Source of the DNA: Flavobacterium sp.
GTDB taxonomy: Bacteria > Bacteroidota > Bacteroidia > Flavobacteriales > Flavobacteriaceae
Length of the DNA stretch: 64,000 nucleotides
Direction of reading: 5' to 3'
Assembly (NCBI GenBank): GCA_016721735.1
Contig: JADKHM010000004.1
Coordinates: 1 to 64,000 of the forward strand
Shown: in pieces, positions 33,748 through 42,532 of the stretch
How positions within the stretch are numbered: the stretch's first letter is position 1
Layout: each line of letters opens with the position of its first letter
Position numbers and translations under genes: made by a program
The notes under the pieces: model-generated
What the model was told of the DNA's origin: nothing
The model's database searches: none
The model's input: the letters and a program-made list of their open reading frames with translations, nothing else

Positions 33748-33831
33748 TAGCATAGTGACTTGCTTTTTACCTAAATGTTTTTTTTTCCGTTTTGGGAGTT
33801 TTTTTTTCCTAACTTCGTTATTAATAACAAA
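33748..33831 (+). repeat. Decayed attC-like remnant
   Basis: GCATAGTGACTTGC resembles the YAAC plus CTTGC start of a site. CGTTTTGGGAGTTTTTTTTTCC followed by TAACTTCGTTA matches the central block of site 28 (GGTTTCGGGACG, T-run, CCTATATTCGTT). A short hairpin (TTATTAATAA) follows at the usual place. No clean L' arm or GTTR is left. The rest of the gap 33613-33948 shows nothing else. Confidence 0.5.
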
Positions 33832-33948
33832 AAAATAATGTTGCATTTTTCCTAATCGATAAGATTTTAGAAAAACGTTTAAAGAAATATGAACCAATTA
33901 ACTAGAGTTTAAAACTAAGCTTGAAACTAACTTTTAATTTATAAAATC

Positions 33949-34164
33949 ATGGAAAATAATGAAACTAGCAATGGCGTTTTTTCAAAGTTGCTCAATGAAA
34001 CAAAAAAACCTGGATTTTTAAAGGCGCTCATGGTGTTTTTTGTCTGCGTATTTATTGGATTGATTCTCGGATTGATATATGATACCATACAGCTTTCATT
34101 GACTTTAGGGGTTGGATTAGGCTTGGTTTGGATGGGCGTTGCCTATTTCAATCAAAAGGAATAA
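33949..34164 (+). CDS. Small membrane protein
   Basis: The protein has 71 residues. A charged N-terminus of about 25 residues precedes a long hydrophobic stretch (ALMVFFVCVFIGLILGLIY, then LSLTLGVGLGLVWMGVAYF), giving two helices. No family recognised. The RBS region is AT-rich, as is usual in the group. Confidence 0.6.
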   Translation: MENNETSNGVFSKLLNETKKPGFLKALMVFFVCVFIGLILGLIYDTIQLSLTLGVGLGLVWMGVAYFNQKE

Positions 34165-34644
34165 CAACACGATCATATTTTCCTTAATCTTAGAAAGCAA
34201 AATTTAGTATTTTCCTGCTCCGGCAAAAAATGAACGGAATAGGAAGTGTCTTTTGGGCTAAGAGGCGCAACATTTTTGTATCAATAGTGCACAAAACAAA
34301 AAAATCGATTCGTGAAGATTCAATGCAACATCTTTTCCTGCAAATTCTATTTGCAAAGAAGCAACGTGCATTTTTTCAAATCTCATAATACTTTGTATTT
34401 CTATACATAAAGTTAGTCATGCTCAAAATTGCGTTCTAGCATTCGAATAATTATACTATGACTTCATCCATTAATCTAGTGATTGTAGTGCGTAATTACA
34501 TTCGTTAATTTTGAGAAACTTATCTCTAAAATTAAGTCCTTTTTTAATTAAAAATTCTACATTTGAGAAATTCAAAAAACAAAAAATAGCCACAATAAAT
34601 CATCTAAACAAGATCGAATAATTGAAAATGAAACGTAGCATTCT
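34165..34644. other. Intergenic region without recognised feature
   Basis: About 480 bp of AT-rich sequence. I see no ORF of note, no RNA gene and no convincing terminator. The promoter of the acyltransferase gene should lie here, but I could not place it. Confidence 0.4.
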
Positions 34645-35700
34645 ATGAAAGTATTACCAAATTTGACAGGTCTTAGATTTATTTTAGCGTCTTTGGTAGT
34701 TATTTTCCACATCCCTCATTTTTGCGAAAATCGAGGTTTTCCTTTCTTTAATTCTTTACCGATTTTTAATAAAGGAGAGGAAGCGGTCTACATGTTTTTT
34801 TCGTTAAGTGGATTCTTAATCATCCGACAACTTTATCTGGAAAAATCTGCTACTAATTCCATTAACTTAAAGAAGTTCTTTCTAAAAAGAGCTCTAAGAA
34901 TTTTCCCCTTGTATTATTTCGTACTTAGCTTTGGACTGGTGTATTATCGACTGATACTGCCTTATTTTGGATTTAGTTTTCAGAATAACTACGATTTACT
35001 TTATGGTATTTTCCTATCGTATACTTTCTTTTCCAATATATTTGTTTTATACCAGCCAGGTGGAATAATAGAAATATTATGGTCAATAGGCATTGAAGAA
35101 CAATTTTACTTTCTTATTGCGCCATTAATTTTGCTTCTGCCATTTAAGTATATTACGCGATTTTTATTGGCATTCACGGTAATCTACTTTCTCCTTTATT
35201 TTTCTAAATCAATGAGCTTTCTCAAAAGTTACCATATGCTATTTTTCTATTTTTCTTTTAGCGGAATTTGTTCTATTCTAACCCTCAATAAAAAAATCAA
35301 ACTTCAGCATTTTAGATATCTAGTTTTTGGGGTTTTCATTGTGTATTTTACAACATCGCTATTCCAAAATTTCCTAAATAGCTTTTGGTACCATCTTTTT
35401 AGTATGTTATTATTCGGAATAGTCATTGCAAGCTTTGCCGAAAAACCTCTTAAGATATTCGAAGGTAAAATAATCAATTATTTGGGAACGATATCATACG
35501 GTGTTTATATGTATCACGCCATTTTAATGCAATTTGTAGGGTTCTTATTCTTTAAATTAAAAGTGCCGCAGGCAATTCCAAGCTTGTTTTCGATTATTAT
35601 CTTTAATATTTTAGTCTTTTTACTAACAATTATTACAGCTCATTTTTCCTATAAATATTTTGAAAGTTATTTCTTGAATTTGAAGAAGCGTTGGATTTAA
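34645..35700 (+). CDS. Acyltransferase 3 family membrane protein (OafA/YrhL type)
   Basis: The protein has 351 residues and about ten transmembrane segments. The start LPNLTGLRFILASLVVIFHIPHF is the family signature (R-F and H on the first helix). FFSLSGFLIIRQLYLEK and the RALRIFPLYYF motif follow, then ILWSIGIEEQFYFL. Such enzymes O-acetylate or otherwise acylate cell-surface sugars. It stands alone and faces a convergent gene. Confidence 0.85.
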   Translation: MKVLPNLTGLRFILASLVVIFHIPHFCENRGFPFFNSLPIFNKGEEAVYMFFSLSGFLIIRQLYLEKSATNSINLKKFFLKRALRIFPLYYFVLSFGLVYYRLILPYFGFSFQNNYDLLYGIFLSYTFFSNIFVLYQPGGIIEILWSIGIEEQFYFLIAPLILLLPFKYITRFLLAFTVIYFLLYFSKSMSFLKSYHMLFFYFSFSGICSILTLNKKIKLQHFRYLVFGVFIVYFTTSLFQNFLNSFWYHLFSMLLFGIVIASFAEKPLKIFEGKIINYLGTISYGVYMYHAILMQFVGFLFFKLKVPQAIPSLFSIIIFNILVFLLTIITAHFSYKYFESYFLNLKKRWI

Positions 35701-35865
35701 TAAGATTATGTGAGCGTTATTGCATTTGATTATTTCAATCCTAAATTTCTGAAAAAGCAAAAAGAATTGCCCGACAAAAGCGGCGTAATTTTGCAGAATT
35801 CGGAAATTCATTCCTTTACAACTGTTATTTGTTGCCCAAATCTATAGAGAATTTAATGACAAAGA

Positions 35866-37701
35866 TTACTGATATCGTACCAAAACTGGTTTTGCAATAT
35901 CAAATTCTTGCAACCCAAAATCATACGTCTTTAACGAGTTAGTCTTATACGAATTTGTAGCATCCTCAGGTAAAACAGGGAAAAATGAAAGTGAAAATTG
36001 AAAATTGCTAAATACCAAATAATCATTACTGATAATGACTCCAACGCCAAATTCTGAATACAATTTGCTATTCCTAAATCCGGTGCCTGGTTGTCCGATC
36101 ATTCCTAAAGTATAATTGATAAAAGGATTCAAACGAAAACCGAGTACTTGCCATGGCGAGTATCCCTGAGTTTGAAAAGTTAACAGTAACTTTTTTGTCC
36201 CGAAGATCTTGCTGCTACTAAAACCTGAAATACCATTTTCACCGTTTAGCGTAATCCTATCGGTATTTGACTCAATCCGTTTTGTACCAATAATTGCTTG
36301 GGGCTTTATGAATTGTCTAAATTTCCACTTTCCAGTATCAACTAGATTGGTAAAATAAGTAATATTGAAATTATAGGCACTTTGCACGGTTGTCGATCCT
36401 TCAAAAAAAGTTCCATATTCTAAATTGCTACTCAAATACCCAAAATCGAAGTAATTGCCATAAGCAGCTCTTGCACCAAAATACATTCTGTCATTTTTGT
36501 TCTTATTTTGGGAACCCGTAGTAATTGAAACAGTATATCCTGATGCAATATCCTCGGTGACATTAAAGTTAAAAATGTATTTATCTTGCGTATATTTTCT
36601 TGAGGAAATTCCGAACGCAACCAGATATAGATTCTCTTTCGAATAGACTCCCAAGCTGTCAACACCAACAATCGGGACTTCCGAAAACTCCTTATTGAGA
36701 AATCGAGTTGAAACGACAAAGTTGGTGAATCTTTCAAATTCACTATTTCCCTTAAAAATTGAAAAGGAGCGGCCTCCCCAAAAATCTTTTACCCTTGACT
36801 TTGAATTTAGAATTGTATCTCTTGTAGCAATTGTTGTTAGTTGCTTTTCAAGTACTTGGTCGAAATAAATACCACCTGCCCATTTAGTCAATGGCGAATA
36901 AAATGGCCGTTCGATATTGATATACTCTTTATAACTCTTATCAAACCCTCGTTCGTAGCTGAACGTTGTTTTGATGTATGTGTTTTTAATAGTTGGAATT
37001 GTATAATTTGTACCAAATCCTTGTTCACTATCATTTAAGTTTCTTGAAACATAGGTTGTAAATTCGTGACCAGTGCCTGCAAAATTTCTTTCACGCAAAA
37101 AAAAAGTAGATTTTGATCCGCTTAAAGTAAAGTCTGGCGCCAAGCTCCAAGAATCAAGTACACGAATTGAGACATCAACAGAGTCGGAATTTTTAGAAAT
37201 TAAGGTTGAAGTTATGGCAACACTTCGCACAAATCTTTGTCTTCTAATTAAACGCTCCGATTCTTTTACTAAAATAGAATCCAATGGCCGATTCTTTTTG
37301 AAAAGTAGTAGATTATAAATCGCAAAATTCTTGGATTTAAGATGCAAGCTATTACCTATTTTGGCTAATCTCTTGGTCGGGACTTGCGTCGTATCTGACG
37401 CAGAATAACTAAAAGGATCTAAAGTCGTGACCTTAATTTTTCGTACTATTTTTCCTTCTAGCTTTTTGTAGTTCTGTTTTTTCAATTTGGCAACAACCAC
37501 TTTTGTGACTTTTTGTTTCGCGATTGGTTCAAACAGTAACCTGTGAACGTAATTTGTAAATTTACTTCTCTTCGAGTAATTTTCAATTGCTCTATACACT
37601 TTAGCGGTATCTTTAGGCTTTCCGTTCTCTTGACAAACCACCGCTTGATAATTCAGAAATATCAAGAAAAACAAAATACATTTATATTTCTTCAAGAACA
37701 T
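35866..37701 (-). CDS. Outer-membrane beta-barrel protein of the BamA/TamA superfamily type
   Basis: The protein has 611 residues from the ATG at 37701, which starts a signal peptide (MFLKKYKCILFFLIFLNYQAVVCQ); an upstream ATG at 37734 adds 11 residues. The first part has POTRA-like text (LEGKIVRKIKVTTLDPFSYS, LLFKKNRPLDSILVKESERLIRRQRFVRSVAI). From about residue 200 there is a strand-rich barrel (GTGHEFTTYVSRN, YGTFFEGSTTVQSAYNFNITYFTN), ending YSEFGVGVIISNDYLVFSNFQFSLSFFPVLP. It is probably a surface-antigen-like barrel; the exact role is unknown. Confidence 0.72.
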   Translation of the reverse strand: MFLKKYKCILFFLIFLNYQAVVCQENGKPKDTAKVYRAIENYSKRSKFTNYVHRLLFEPIAKQKVTKVVVAKLKKQNYKKLEGKIVRKIKVTTLDPFSYSASDTTQVPTKRLAKIGNSLHLKSKNFAIYNLLLFKKNRPLDSILVKESERLIRRQRFVRSVAITSTLISKNSDSVDVSIRVLDSWSLAPDFTLSGSKSTFFLRERNFAGTGHEFTTYVSRNLNDSEQGFGTNYTIPTIKNTYIKTTFSYERGFDKSYKEYINIERPFYSPLTKWAGGIYFDQVLEKQLTTIATRDTILNSKSRVKDFWGGRSFSIFKGNSEFERFTNFVVSTRFLNKEFSEVPIVGVDSLGVYSKENLYLVAFGISSRKYTQDKYIFNFNVTEDIASGYTVSITTGSQNKNKNDRMYFGARAAYGNYFDFGYLSSNLEYGTFFEGSTTVQSAYNFNITYFTNLVDTGKWKFRQFIKPQAIIGTKRIESNTDRITLNGENGISGFSSSKIFGTKKLLLTFQTQGYSPWQVLGFRLNPFINYTLGMIGQPGTGFRNSKLYSEFGVGVIISNDYLVFSNFQFSLSFFPVLPEDATNSYKTNSLKTYDFGLQEFDIAKPVLVRYQ

Positions 37702-37828
37702 CAGCGTCGCGTATATATTTAAAGCAGGTTTCAATAACGAAGGTAAACTTATTCCTTCTAATAAAAAAGGCTATTTCATCAAATGGTTAGCTCTTGAAAA
37801 CAAATCAATTACAAAATATATAAAATGA

Positions 37829-37854
37829 AAAAACCACTCGTAAGAGTGGTTTTA
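37829..37854 (-). terminator. Terminator of the CAP-domain gene
   Basis: AACCACTC and GAGTGGTT form an 8 bp stem flanked by A-runs and T-runs. It lies downstream of the minus-strand gene ending at 37896. Confidence 0.75.
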
Positions 37855-37895
37855 GTGTCAAAACAAAACATAATTAAATTAAACTCAACTTTAAT

Positions 37896-38396
37896 TTATT
37901 TTTTAACAAAGATATTCGTGTAGTATTTTTTTCCTGTTTCAGCATCTTCTCTTATGGAGATACCAAAATGAGTAAAATTTCCTTCAATGTTTTCTCTATG
38001 ACCTGGACTGTTTAACCATGCATTTAAAGCAGAACTTGATGACACAAAATTGTATGCCACGTTCTCATTTACTTTTACAGCGCCGAGAACTTCCATAATA
38101 TTCTCAGAACGCTCAGGAAACAAGTCGTGATTTACAACTTTTCTTGCAATCATATAAGCATTGTGCTCTTCTGATTTGTAAGAAACGTGGTTAATTAATT
38201 GTAGTGGATTTAAACCTAAGCTAACTCTGTGCTCATTAATCAAATCTGCTAGTTGCAATTCAGATGAATTGTACTCATAGTTTTGAATTAATTCTGGTTT
38301 TGCTGCAGTTGTTTCTTCTGTTTCATTCGAAGAACAAGAAATCAAAGTGAACAAGAATGCCATTGGCACGATTGCTCTAAGTACATTAGTTTTCAT
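37896..38396 (-). CDS. CAP/SCP-domain lipoprotein
   Basis: The protein has 166 residues. The signal peptide ends in LISC, a probable lipobox. The CAP domain shows LADLINEHRVSLGLNPLQLINHVSYKSEEHNAYMIARKVVNHDLFPERSENIMEVLGAVKVNENVAYN, with the conserved His residues of SEEHN and NHD, then AWLNSPGHRENIEG. The family is widespread; the bacterial role is poorly known. Two direct repeats lie upstream. Confidence 0.85.
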   Translation of the reverse strand: MKTNVLRAIVPMAFLFTLISCSSNETEETTAAKPELIQNYEYNSSELQLADLINEHRVSLGLNPLQLINHVSYKSEEHNAYMIARKVVNHDLFPERSENIMEVLGAVKVNENVAYNFVSSSSALNAWLNSPGHRENIEGNFTHFGISIREDAETGKKYYTNIFVKK

Positions 38397-38424
38397 AAGC
38401 TGTAGGTTTAAGTTTAAAGTAGAT

Positions 38425-38492
38425 TGTGGGGCAAACTCCTTTAATATTTTTTTAAAACTCGAGAAGCATGTGGGGCAAACTTCTTTTATTTT
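38425..38492. repeat. Two direct repeats upstream of the CAP gene
   Basis: TGTGGGGCAAACTCCTTTAAT and TGTGGGGCAAACTTCTTTTAT are about 44 bp apart. They could be operator sites or the residue of a small duplication. Confidence 0.5.
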
Positions 38493-38643
38493 ATAATGAT
38501 GAACGTGTTGTTTTTATTTCTTGAGTCAATATTACAGCATTTACCGTTTAAGTGCAAAATAAAATCGTTGAATTACATCATTTTCAATTTTAATAAACTA
38601 ATTTTCTTACAAAAGTATAATTACAATTTACTAATTCAAAAAA

Positions 38644-38668
38644 AATGATCACCAGAAAAGTGATCATC
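38644..38668 (-). terminator. Terminator of pdxH
   Basis: TGATCAC and GTGATCA form a perfect 7 bp stem with a loop of seven bases. On the minus strand it is followed by a T-run, just after the pdxH stop at 38692. Confidence 0.75.
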
Positions 38669-38691
38669 AATAAGACGCTACAGAAAATATG

Positions 38692-39336
38692 TTAAGGAGC
38701 TAAGCGCTCTATAGTCCAACTGTAGTCATCTTCTAAGGAATAGCGAATCCGATCATGCAGTCTGTTTGGCCTTCCTTGCCAAAACTCCACAGCAATAGGT
38801 CGTATCAAAAAACCACCCCAATTGGCTGGACGTGGAATTTCTTTTCCTTCCCACTGTTTTTCTAATTCGGTTAGTTTTTTTTCGAGCACCTCTCTATTAG
38901 GAATAACCTCAGACTGATCAGAAACTATAGCGCCCAACTGACTTCCTTTGGGACGCGAGGCAAAGTAATTATCCGAAACTACCGCACTTACTTTCTCTGC
39001 GGTTCCTCTAATAATAACCTGCCTTTCTAAAGAATGCCAAAAAAAAGACAAGCAAACATTTGGGTTTTGTAGTATTGACTTCCCTTTTTCTGAGTTGTAA
39101 TTGGTATAGAAAATAAATCCTTCCTCGTCATAATGCTTCAGCAAAACCACTCGTGCCTTTGGAAAACCATCTAGCCCAATTGAAGCTACAGTCATTGCAT
39201 TTACTTCATCAACACCACCAAAATCTTTGACTTCATGAAACCACTTATGAAATAAATTAATTGGATCTTCAGGAATCATCTGTTCAAGAAGTTCGCTTTT
39301 TTCATAAGACTTTCTATAGTTACTCAAATCATTCAT
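38692..39336 (-). CDS. pdxH: Pyridoxamine 5'-phosphate oxidase
   Basis: The protein has 214 residues, the usual length. It oxidises pyridoxamine or pyridoxine 5'-phosphate to pyridoxal 5'-phosphate with FMN. Visible family marks are EAMTVASIGLDGFPKARVVLLKHYDEEGFIFYTNYNSEKGK-like text, LSFFWHSLERQVIIRG, the SRPKGSQLGAIVSDQS loop and the C-terminal LHDRIRY with ERLAP. It is the last step of PLP synthesis and salvage, in the cytoplasm. Confidence 0.95.
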   Translation of the reverse strand: MNDLSNYRKSYEKSELLEQMIPEDPINLFHKWFHEVKDFGGVDEVNAMTVASIGLDGFPKARVVLLKHYDEEGFIFYTNYNSEKGKSILQNPNVCLSFFWHSLERQVIIRGTAEKVSAVVSDNYFASRPKGSQLGAIVSDQSEVIPNREVLEKKLTELEKQWEGKEIPRPANWGGFLIRPIAVEFWQGRPNRLHDRIRYSLEDDYSWTIERLAP

Positions 39337-39406
39337 GCTTACTGTGGCTATATATTTTACAGTACTAAGATACTAAGTTTGTTCTGTATCTTTCGTTTAC
39401 TTGACA

Positions 39407-40312
39407 CTAAAATTCAAAGCTAACACCATCGTCCGCGAGCAAAACATTTGGAAAAATGGTTTCCGCTTCTTCCTTAAATAGTGCAATAGTAGGATACCTA
39501 GTTGAAAAATGTCCTAATATTAATTGCTCAACATTTGCTTTCAATGCAATTCGTGCCGCCTCTTTTGCAGTACTGTGCATCGTGATAGCACCTTTTTCAA
39601 CTTCCGATTCTAGGAAAGTAGATTCATGATACAAAACAGTACAATCTTTAATATAAGGTATGATTTTCTCCTCGTACTTTGTATCGGAACAGAATGCATA
39701 ACTCTTAGGTTTCTCTGGGTCAAAGGTCAATAGGTGATTTTCTATGACGCGTCCATCTTCTAAGGTGATGTCTTTACCGTTCTTTATTTTCTGATAATAA
39801 ACAGGATCAATCTCATAATTTTGCACAGCATCGATGTTTAGCTTTCGGTCGCCAATTTTCTCTATAAAAAGAAATCCGTTGGTATAAATACGGTGTTTAA
39901 GCGGAATTGTTTTGACGAGCACTTTCTCGTCTTCATAGACTATTTCACTTTCGTTGGATTCTAGTTCATGAAAATACAGACCATAATTTGTCCATGAATT
40001 AGAAAGTCGAAGTTGCAACGTAATGATTTCCTTAATTCCTTTTGGACCGTAGATATGCAAATCGTTTGTTCGATTGAGGAGCATAAATGTCGAAACCAGT
40101 CCAATTAGTCCATAATAATGGTCGCCGTGCAAATGCGAAATAAAAATGTGATTGATTTTGGAAAATTTTATTTTGTGTTTTCTCAACTGTACTTGCGTTC
40201 CCTCGCCACAATCAATTAAAAACATTCGGTTTCTAATTTCTAAAACTTGTGAAGTTGGATTCGTGATGGTTCGAGGTGTCGCGGCATAACAGCCAAGTAT
40301 GGTTAGTTTCAT
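39407..40312 (-). CDS. rnz: Ribonuclease Z
   Basis: The protein has 301 residues of the metallo-beta-lactamase fold. The zinc motif HLHGDHYYGL is present near residue 60, along with the start TILGCYAATPRT, LIDCGEGTQVQLR, and later SYAFCSDTKYEE and ILGHFSTRY. RNase Z trims tRNA 3' ends. The length fits bacterial short-form RNase Z. A 110-residue gene lies just upstream on the same strand. Confidence 0.93.
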   Translation of the reverse strand: MKLTILGCYAATPRTITNPTSQVLEIRNRMFLIDCGEGTQVQLRKHKIKFSKINHIFISHLHGDHYYGLIGLVSTFMLLNRTNDLHIYGPKGIKEIITLQLRLSNSWTNYGLYFHELESNESEIVYEDEKVLVKTIPLKHRIYTNGFLFIEKIGDRKLNIDAVQNYEIDPVYYQKIKNGKDITLEDGRVIENHLLTFDPEKPKSYAFCSDTKYEEKIIPYIKDCTVLYHESTFLESEVEKGAITMHSTAKEAARIALKANVEQLILGHFSTRYPTIALFKEEAETIFPNVLLADDGVSFEF

Positions 40313-40316
40313 TTGA

Positions 40317-40362
40317 ATTGATAATTGATAATTGATAATTGATAATTATCAATTGTTGATGA
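40317..40362. repeat. Simple repeat of TTGATAA units
   Basis: Four to five copies of GATAATT(T)G are followed by their reverse complement (AATTATCAATTG), so the tract can fold. A similar tract lies at 45714-45750. Confidence 0.6.
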
Positions 40363-40389
40363 AAAGCGAAGGTTTGTAGTAATGATAAA

Positions 40390-40531
40390 CCCTAGCCCTG
40401 ATGGTAGCGGAAATCCTTTTTTATGATGAACTCGTTTCAGCATCTCTAACAGATATCCTAAACGTTTTCAGGAGATGCTGAAACGAGTTCATCATAAAAA
40501 AGATTGCAACGAACAGCAGGTTCCCGGCTTC
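40390..40531. repeat. Intergenic hairpin element, copy 1 (30 bp perfect stem)
   Basis: The element begins CCCTAGCCCTGATGGTAGCGG and ends AACAGCAGGTTCCCGGCTTC. Between them are two perfectly complementary 30-nt arms at 40417-40446 and 40472-40501 with a 25-nt loop. Related ends with different stems are found at 50080, 54311 (inverted) and 58827. Confidence 0.85.
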
Positions 40532-40551
40532 TGAAGAAAAATAGCAATGAA

Positions 40552-40884
40552 TTAAAATCCAAGATCTCGTTCTATTTCCTCCATCTCGATGATATCGTGG
40601 GCTTCCAGCAGTGTAGGAACAATGGTAATGTGTTCGGATACGTTGGTAAAATGAACGCCATCGGCAACGATTACGATTGACTTTTTTGCTTTGGAATGCA
40701 TCTTAATGAGCGGCAAGAAGGTATTGATCTGTTTGATTGTTAAGTCTTTGTGTAAGGCAATGTCTAAAATAATATTGTACTTCTCGAAGGATTTGTATTC
40801 GTGGGTTACTTTCATCAAAAATGAAACTAAATCGCCTTGTGTGTCCTTGATGGTTACGGTATGTCCTTTTTGTTCTACTTTCAT
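40552..40884 (-). CDS. Conserved small protein upstream of rnz, STAS-like
   Basis: The protein has 110 residues. The pattern of strands and helices (HTVTIKDTQGDLVSFLMKV, KYNIILDIALHKDL, FLPLIKMHSKAKKSIVIVADGV) and the acidic C-terminal helix (HDIIEMEEIERDLGF) suggest a STAS-like fold. I know no function. It lies 239 bp upstream of rnz with a hairpin repeat between. Confidence 0.55.
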   Translation of the reverse strand: MKVEQKGHTVTIKDTQGDLVSFLMKVTHEYKSFEKYNIILDIALHKDLTIKQINTFLPLIKMHSKAKKSIVIVADGVHFTNVSEHITIVPTLLEAHDIIEMEEIERDLGF

Positions 40885-40954
40885 GGCATAAACTATTAGA
40901 TGTACGCTAATTTACAACTTTTAAACTTTATTACGAACCAAAAACGGCAATTAA

Positions 40955-41881
40955 TTATTGAATTTTAGACGCCAGCAAGTAGATAACTGCCATGCGAATA
41001 GCCACGCCATTTTCGACTTGATTCAGGATGACAGATTGTTTAGAGTCCGCCACATCGCTGGTTATTTCCACACCGCGATTGATAGGTCCCGGGTGCATAA
41101 TTACAATTTCTTTGTTCAAAGAATCCAAGAGTTCTTTATTCACGCCATATTGTTGGGTGTATTCTCTTGTTGAGGGAAAGTAATTGACTTCCATGCGTTC
41201 GTTTTGCACGCGAAGCATATTGGCGACGTCGCACCATTCTAATGCTTTCCGAAGATCCGATTCTACTTTTACTCCAAGTGATTCAATATATCTGGGTATC
41301 AAAGTTTTCGGGCCACAGACTTTGACTTCAGCGCCTTGCATTTGCAACGCATAAATATTGGAAAGTGCCACTCGTGAATGTAAAATATCGCCCACAATAA
41401 CCACTTTTTTCCCTGCGACATCACCTAATTTCTCCCGAATAGAATAACTGTCTAACAAACCTTGTGTTGGATGTTCATGTGCGCCATCTCCAGCATTGAT
41501 GATACTTGCCTTTACGTTTTGAGAGAGAAAAAAAGCCGCGCCTGGATTCGCATGTCGCATGACAACCATATCTACTTTCATGGCGAGAATATTATTGACC
41601 GTATCAATTAGCGTTTCACCTTTTTTAACAGAGGATTGTGCGGCAGAAAAACTAATGACATCTGCGGAAAGTCTTTTCTGGGCTAATTCAAAAGACAGCT
41701 TTGTTCTGGTACTATTTTCAAAAAAAATATTGGCAATGGTGATGTCTCGCAGCGACGGAACCTTCTTGATCGGACGATTGATCACTTCTTTAAAATGATC
41801 CGCCGTTTCAAAAATAAGCTGAATGTCTTCCCGTTGAAGATATTTAATTCCTAATAAATGATTGACACTTAACTCACTCAT
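40955..41881 (-). CDS. pyrB: Aspartate carbamoyltransferase catalytic subunit
   Basis: The protein has 308 residues from the ATG at 41881, which overlaps the pyrR stop by 8 nt; a start at 41923 would overlap more. It catalyses carbamoyl phosphate plus L-aspartate to N-carbamoyl-L-aspartate, the committed step of pyrimidine synthesis. Marks are FFENSTRTKLSFELA (carbamoyl phosphate loop), DGAHEHPTQGLLD and the C-terminal HPGPINRGVEI. The position in a pyrR-pyrB operon is classical. Confidence 0.95.
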   Translation of the reverse strand: MSELSVNHLLGIKYLQREDIQLIFETADHFKEVINRPIKKVPSLRDITIANIFFENSTRTKLSFELAQKRLSADVISFSAAQSSVKKGETLIDTVNNILAMKVDMVVMRHANPGAAFFLSQNVKASIINAGDGAHEHPTQGLLDSYSIREKLGDVAGKKVVIVGDILHSRVALSNIYALQMQGAEVKVCGPKTLIPRYIESLGVKVESDLRKALEWCDVANMLRVQNERMEVNYFPSTREYTQQYGVNKELLDSLNKEIVIMHPGPINRGVEITSDVADSKQSVILNQVENGVAIRMAVIYLLASKIQ

Positions 41882-42434
41882 TTTCTGCTGTATTTGATGT
41901 TGGAACCAAGTAAACCGCGTCAACGCCGTCTTGCTCTTGCCAACTTACGATTACTTTTTCGTTATTTATTGCGTCAACCTGTCTGCCGCGGTAATCAGGC
42001 TGAATAGGCAAATGTCGACTAAATCGGCGGTCAATTAAAACCAGTAATTCTATTTCTGAAGGTCTTCCGAAGGATTGAATGGCTGTTAATGCCGAACGAA
42101 TGCTTCTTCCTGTATACAAGACATCATCGATAAAAATGACTTTCTTGTCTTCTACAATAAAATCAATTTGGGTTCGGTTGGCTTCAAGCGGTTTATCTGT
42201 TCGTCTAAAGTCGTCTCTGAAGAAAGTAATATCTAAGAAACCTAGAGAAATGTCTGCAATGTGGTATTCTTTTTCGAGTAGCGTTTTCAGTCGTTGCGCC
42301 AAATAAATACCTCGGGGTTGAATTCCAATTAGAATAGTATCAGAAAAATCAAGGTGTTTTTCGATTAATTGACAAGCCAAACGGTGCAATATGATATTGA
42401 CTTCTTTCGAGGTGAGCAATATTTTTTGACTCAT
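41874..42434 (-). CDS. pyrR: PyrR bifunctional regulator / uracil phosphoribosyltransferase
   Basis: The protein has 186 residues. The PRPP-binding motif VIFIDDVLYTGRSIRSAL is present, with LIGIQPRGIYLAQRL before it and LVLIDRRFSRHLPIQPDYRG after it. PyrR makes UMP from uracil and PRPP and, in many bacteria, binds pyr mRNA to cause attenuation. It is translationally coupled to pyrB. I did not find a clear attenuator upstream. Confidence 0.93.
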   Translation of the reverse strand: MSQKILLTSKEVNIILHRLACQLIEKHLDFSDTILIGIQPRGIYLAQRLKTLLEKEYHIADISLGFLDITFFRDDFRRTDKPLEANRTQIDFIVEDKKVIFIDDVLYTGRSIRSALTAIQSFGRPSEIELLVLIDRRFSRHLPIQPDYRGRQVDAINNEKVIVSWQEQDGVDAVYLVPTSNTAENE

Positions 42435-42496
42435 ACTATCAAGCGTTTGGTGTGTAAAAATACGGTTTTTATTTAATTCCTTATGGTTGTTGTAAA

Positions 42497-42526
42497 AAAA
42501 AACCGCTTCAAAATTAAAGCGGTTCT
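42497..42526 (-). terminator. Terminator of the ABC-F gene
   Basis: AACCGCTT and AAGCGGTT form an 8 bp stem; the minus strand continues with a long T-run. It lies just after the stop at 42533. Confidence 0.8.
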
Positions 42527-42532
42527 TTATTG

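Noticed and set aside
33613..34644. tRNA genes or an attachment site next to the array end
   Set aside because: I found no cloverleaf, no CCA-type 3' end and no direct repeat of array borders in this stretch.
40390..40531. A simple intrinsic terminator for the 110-residue gene at 40552-40884
   Set aside because: The 30 bp stem with constant outer blocks that recur at other loci is better described as a repeat element, though it may also end transcripts.
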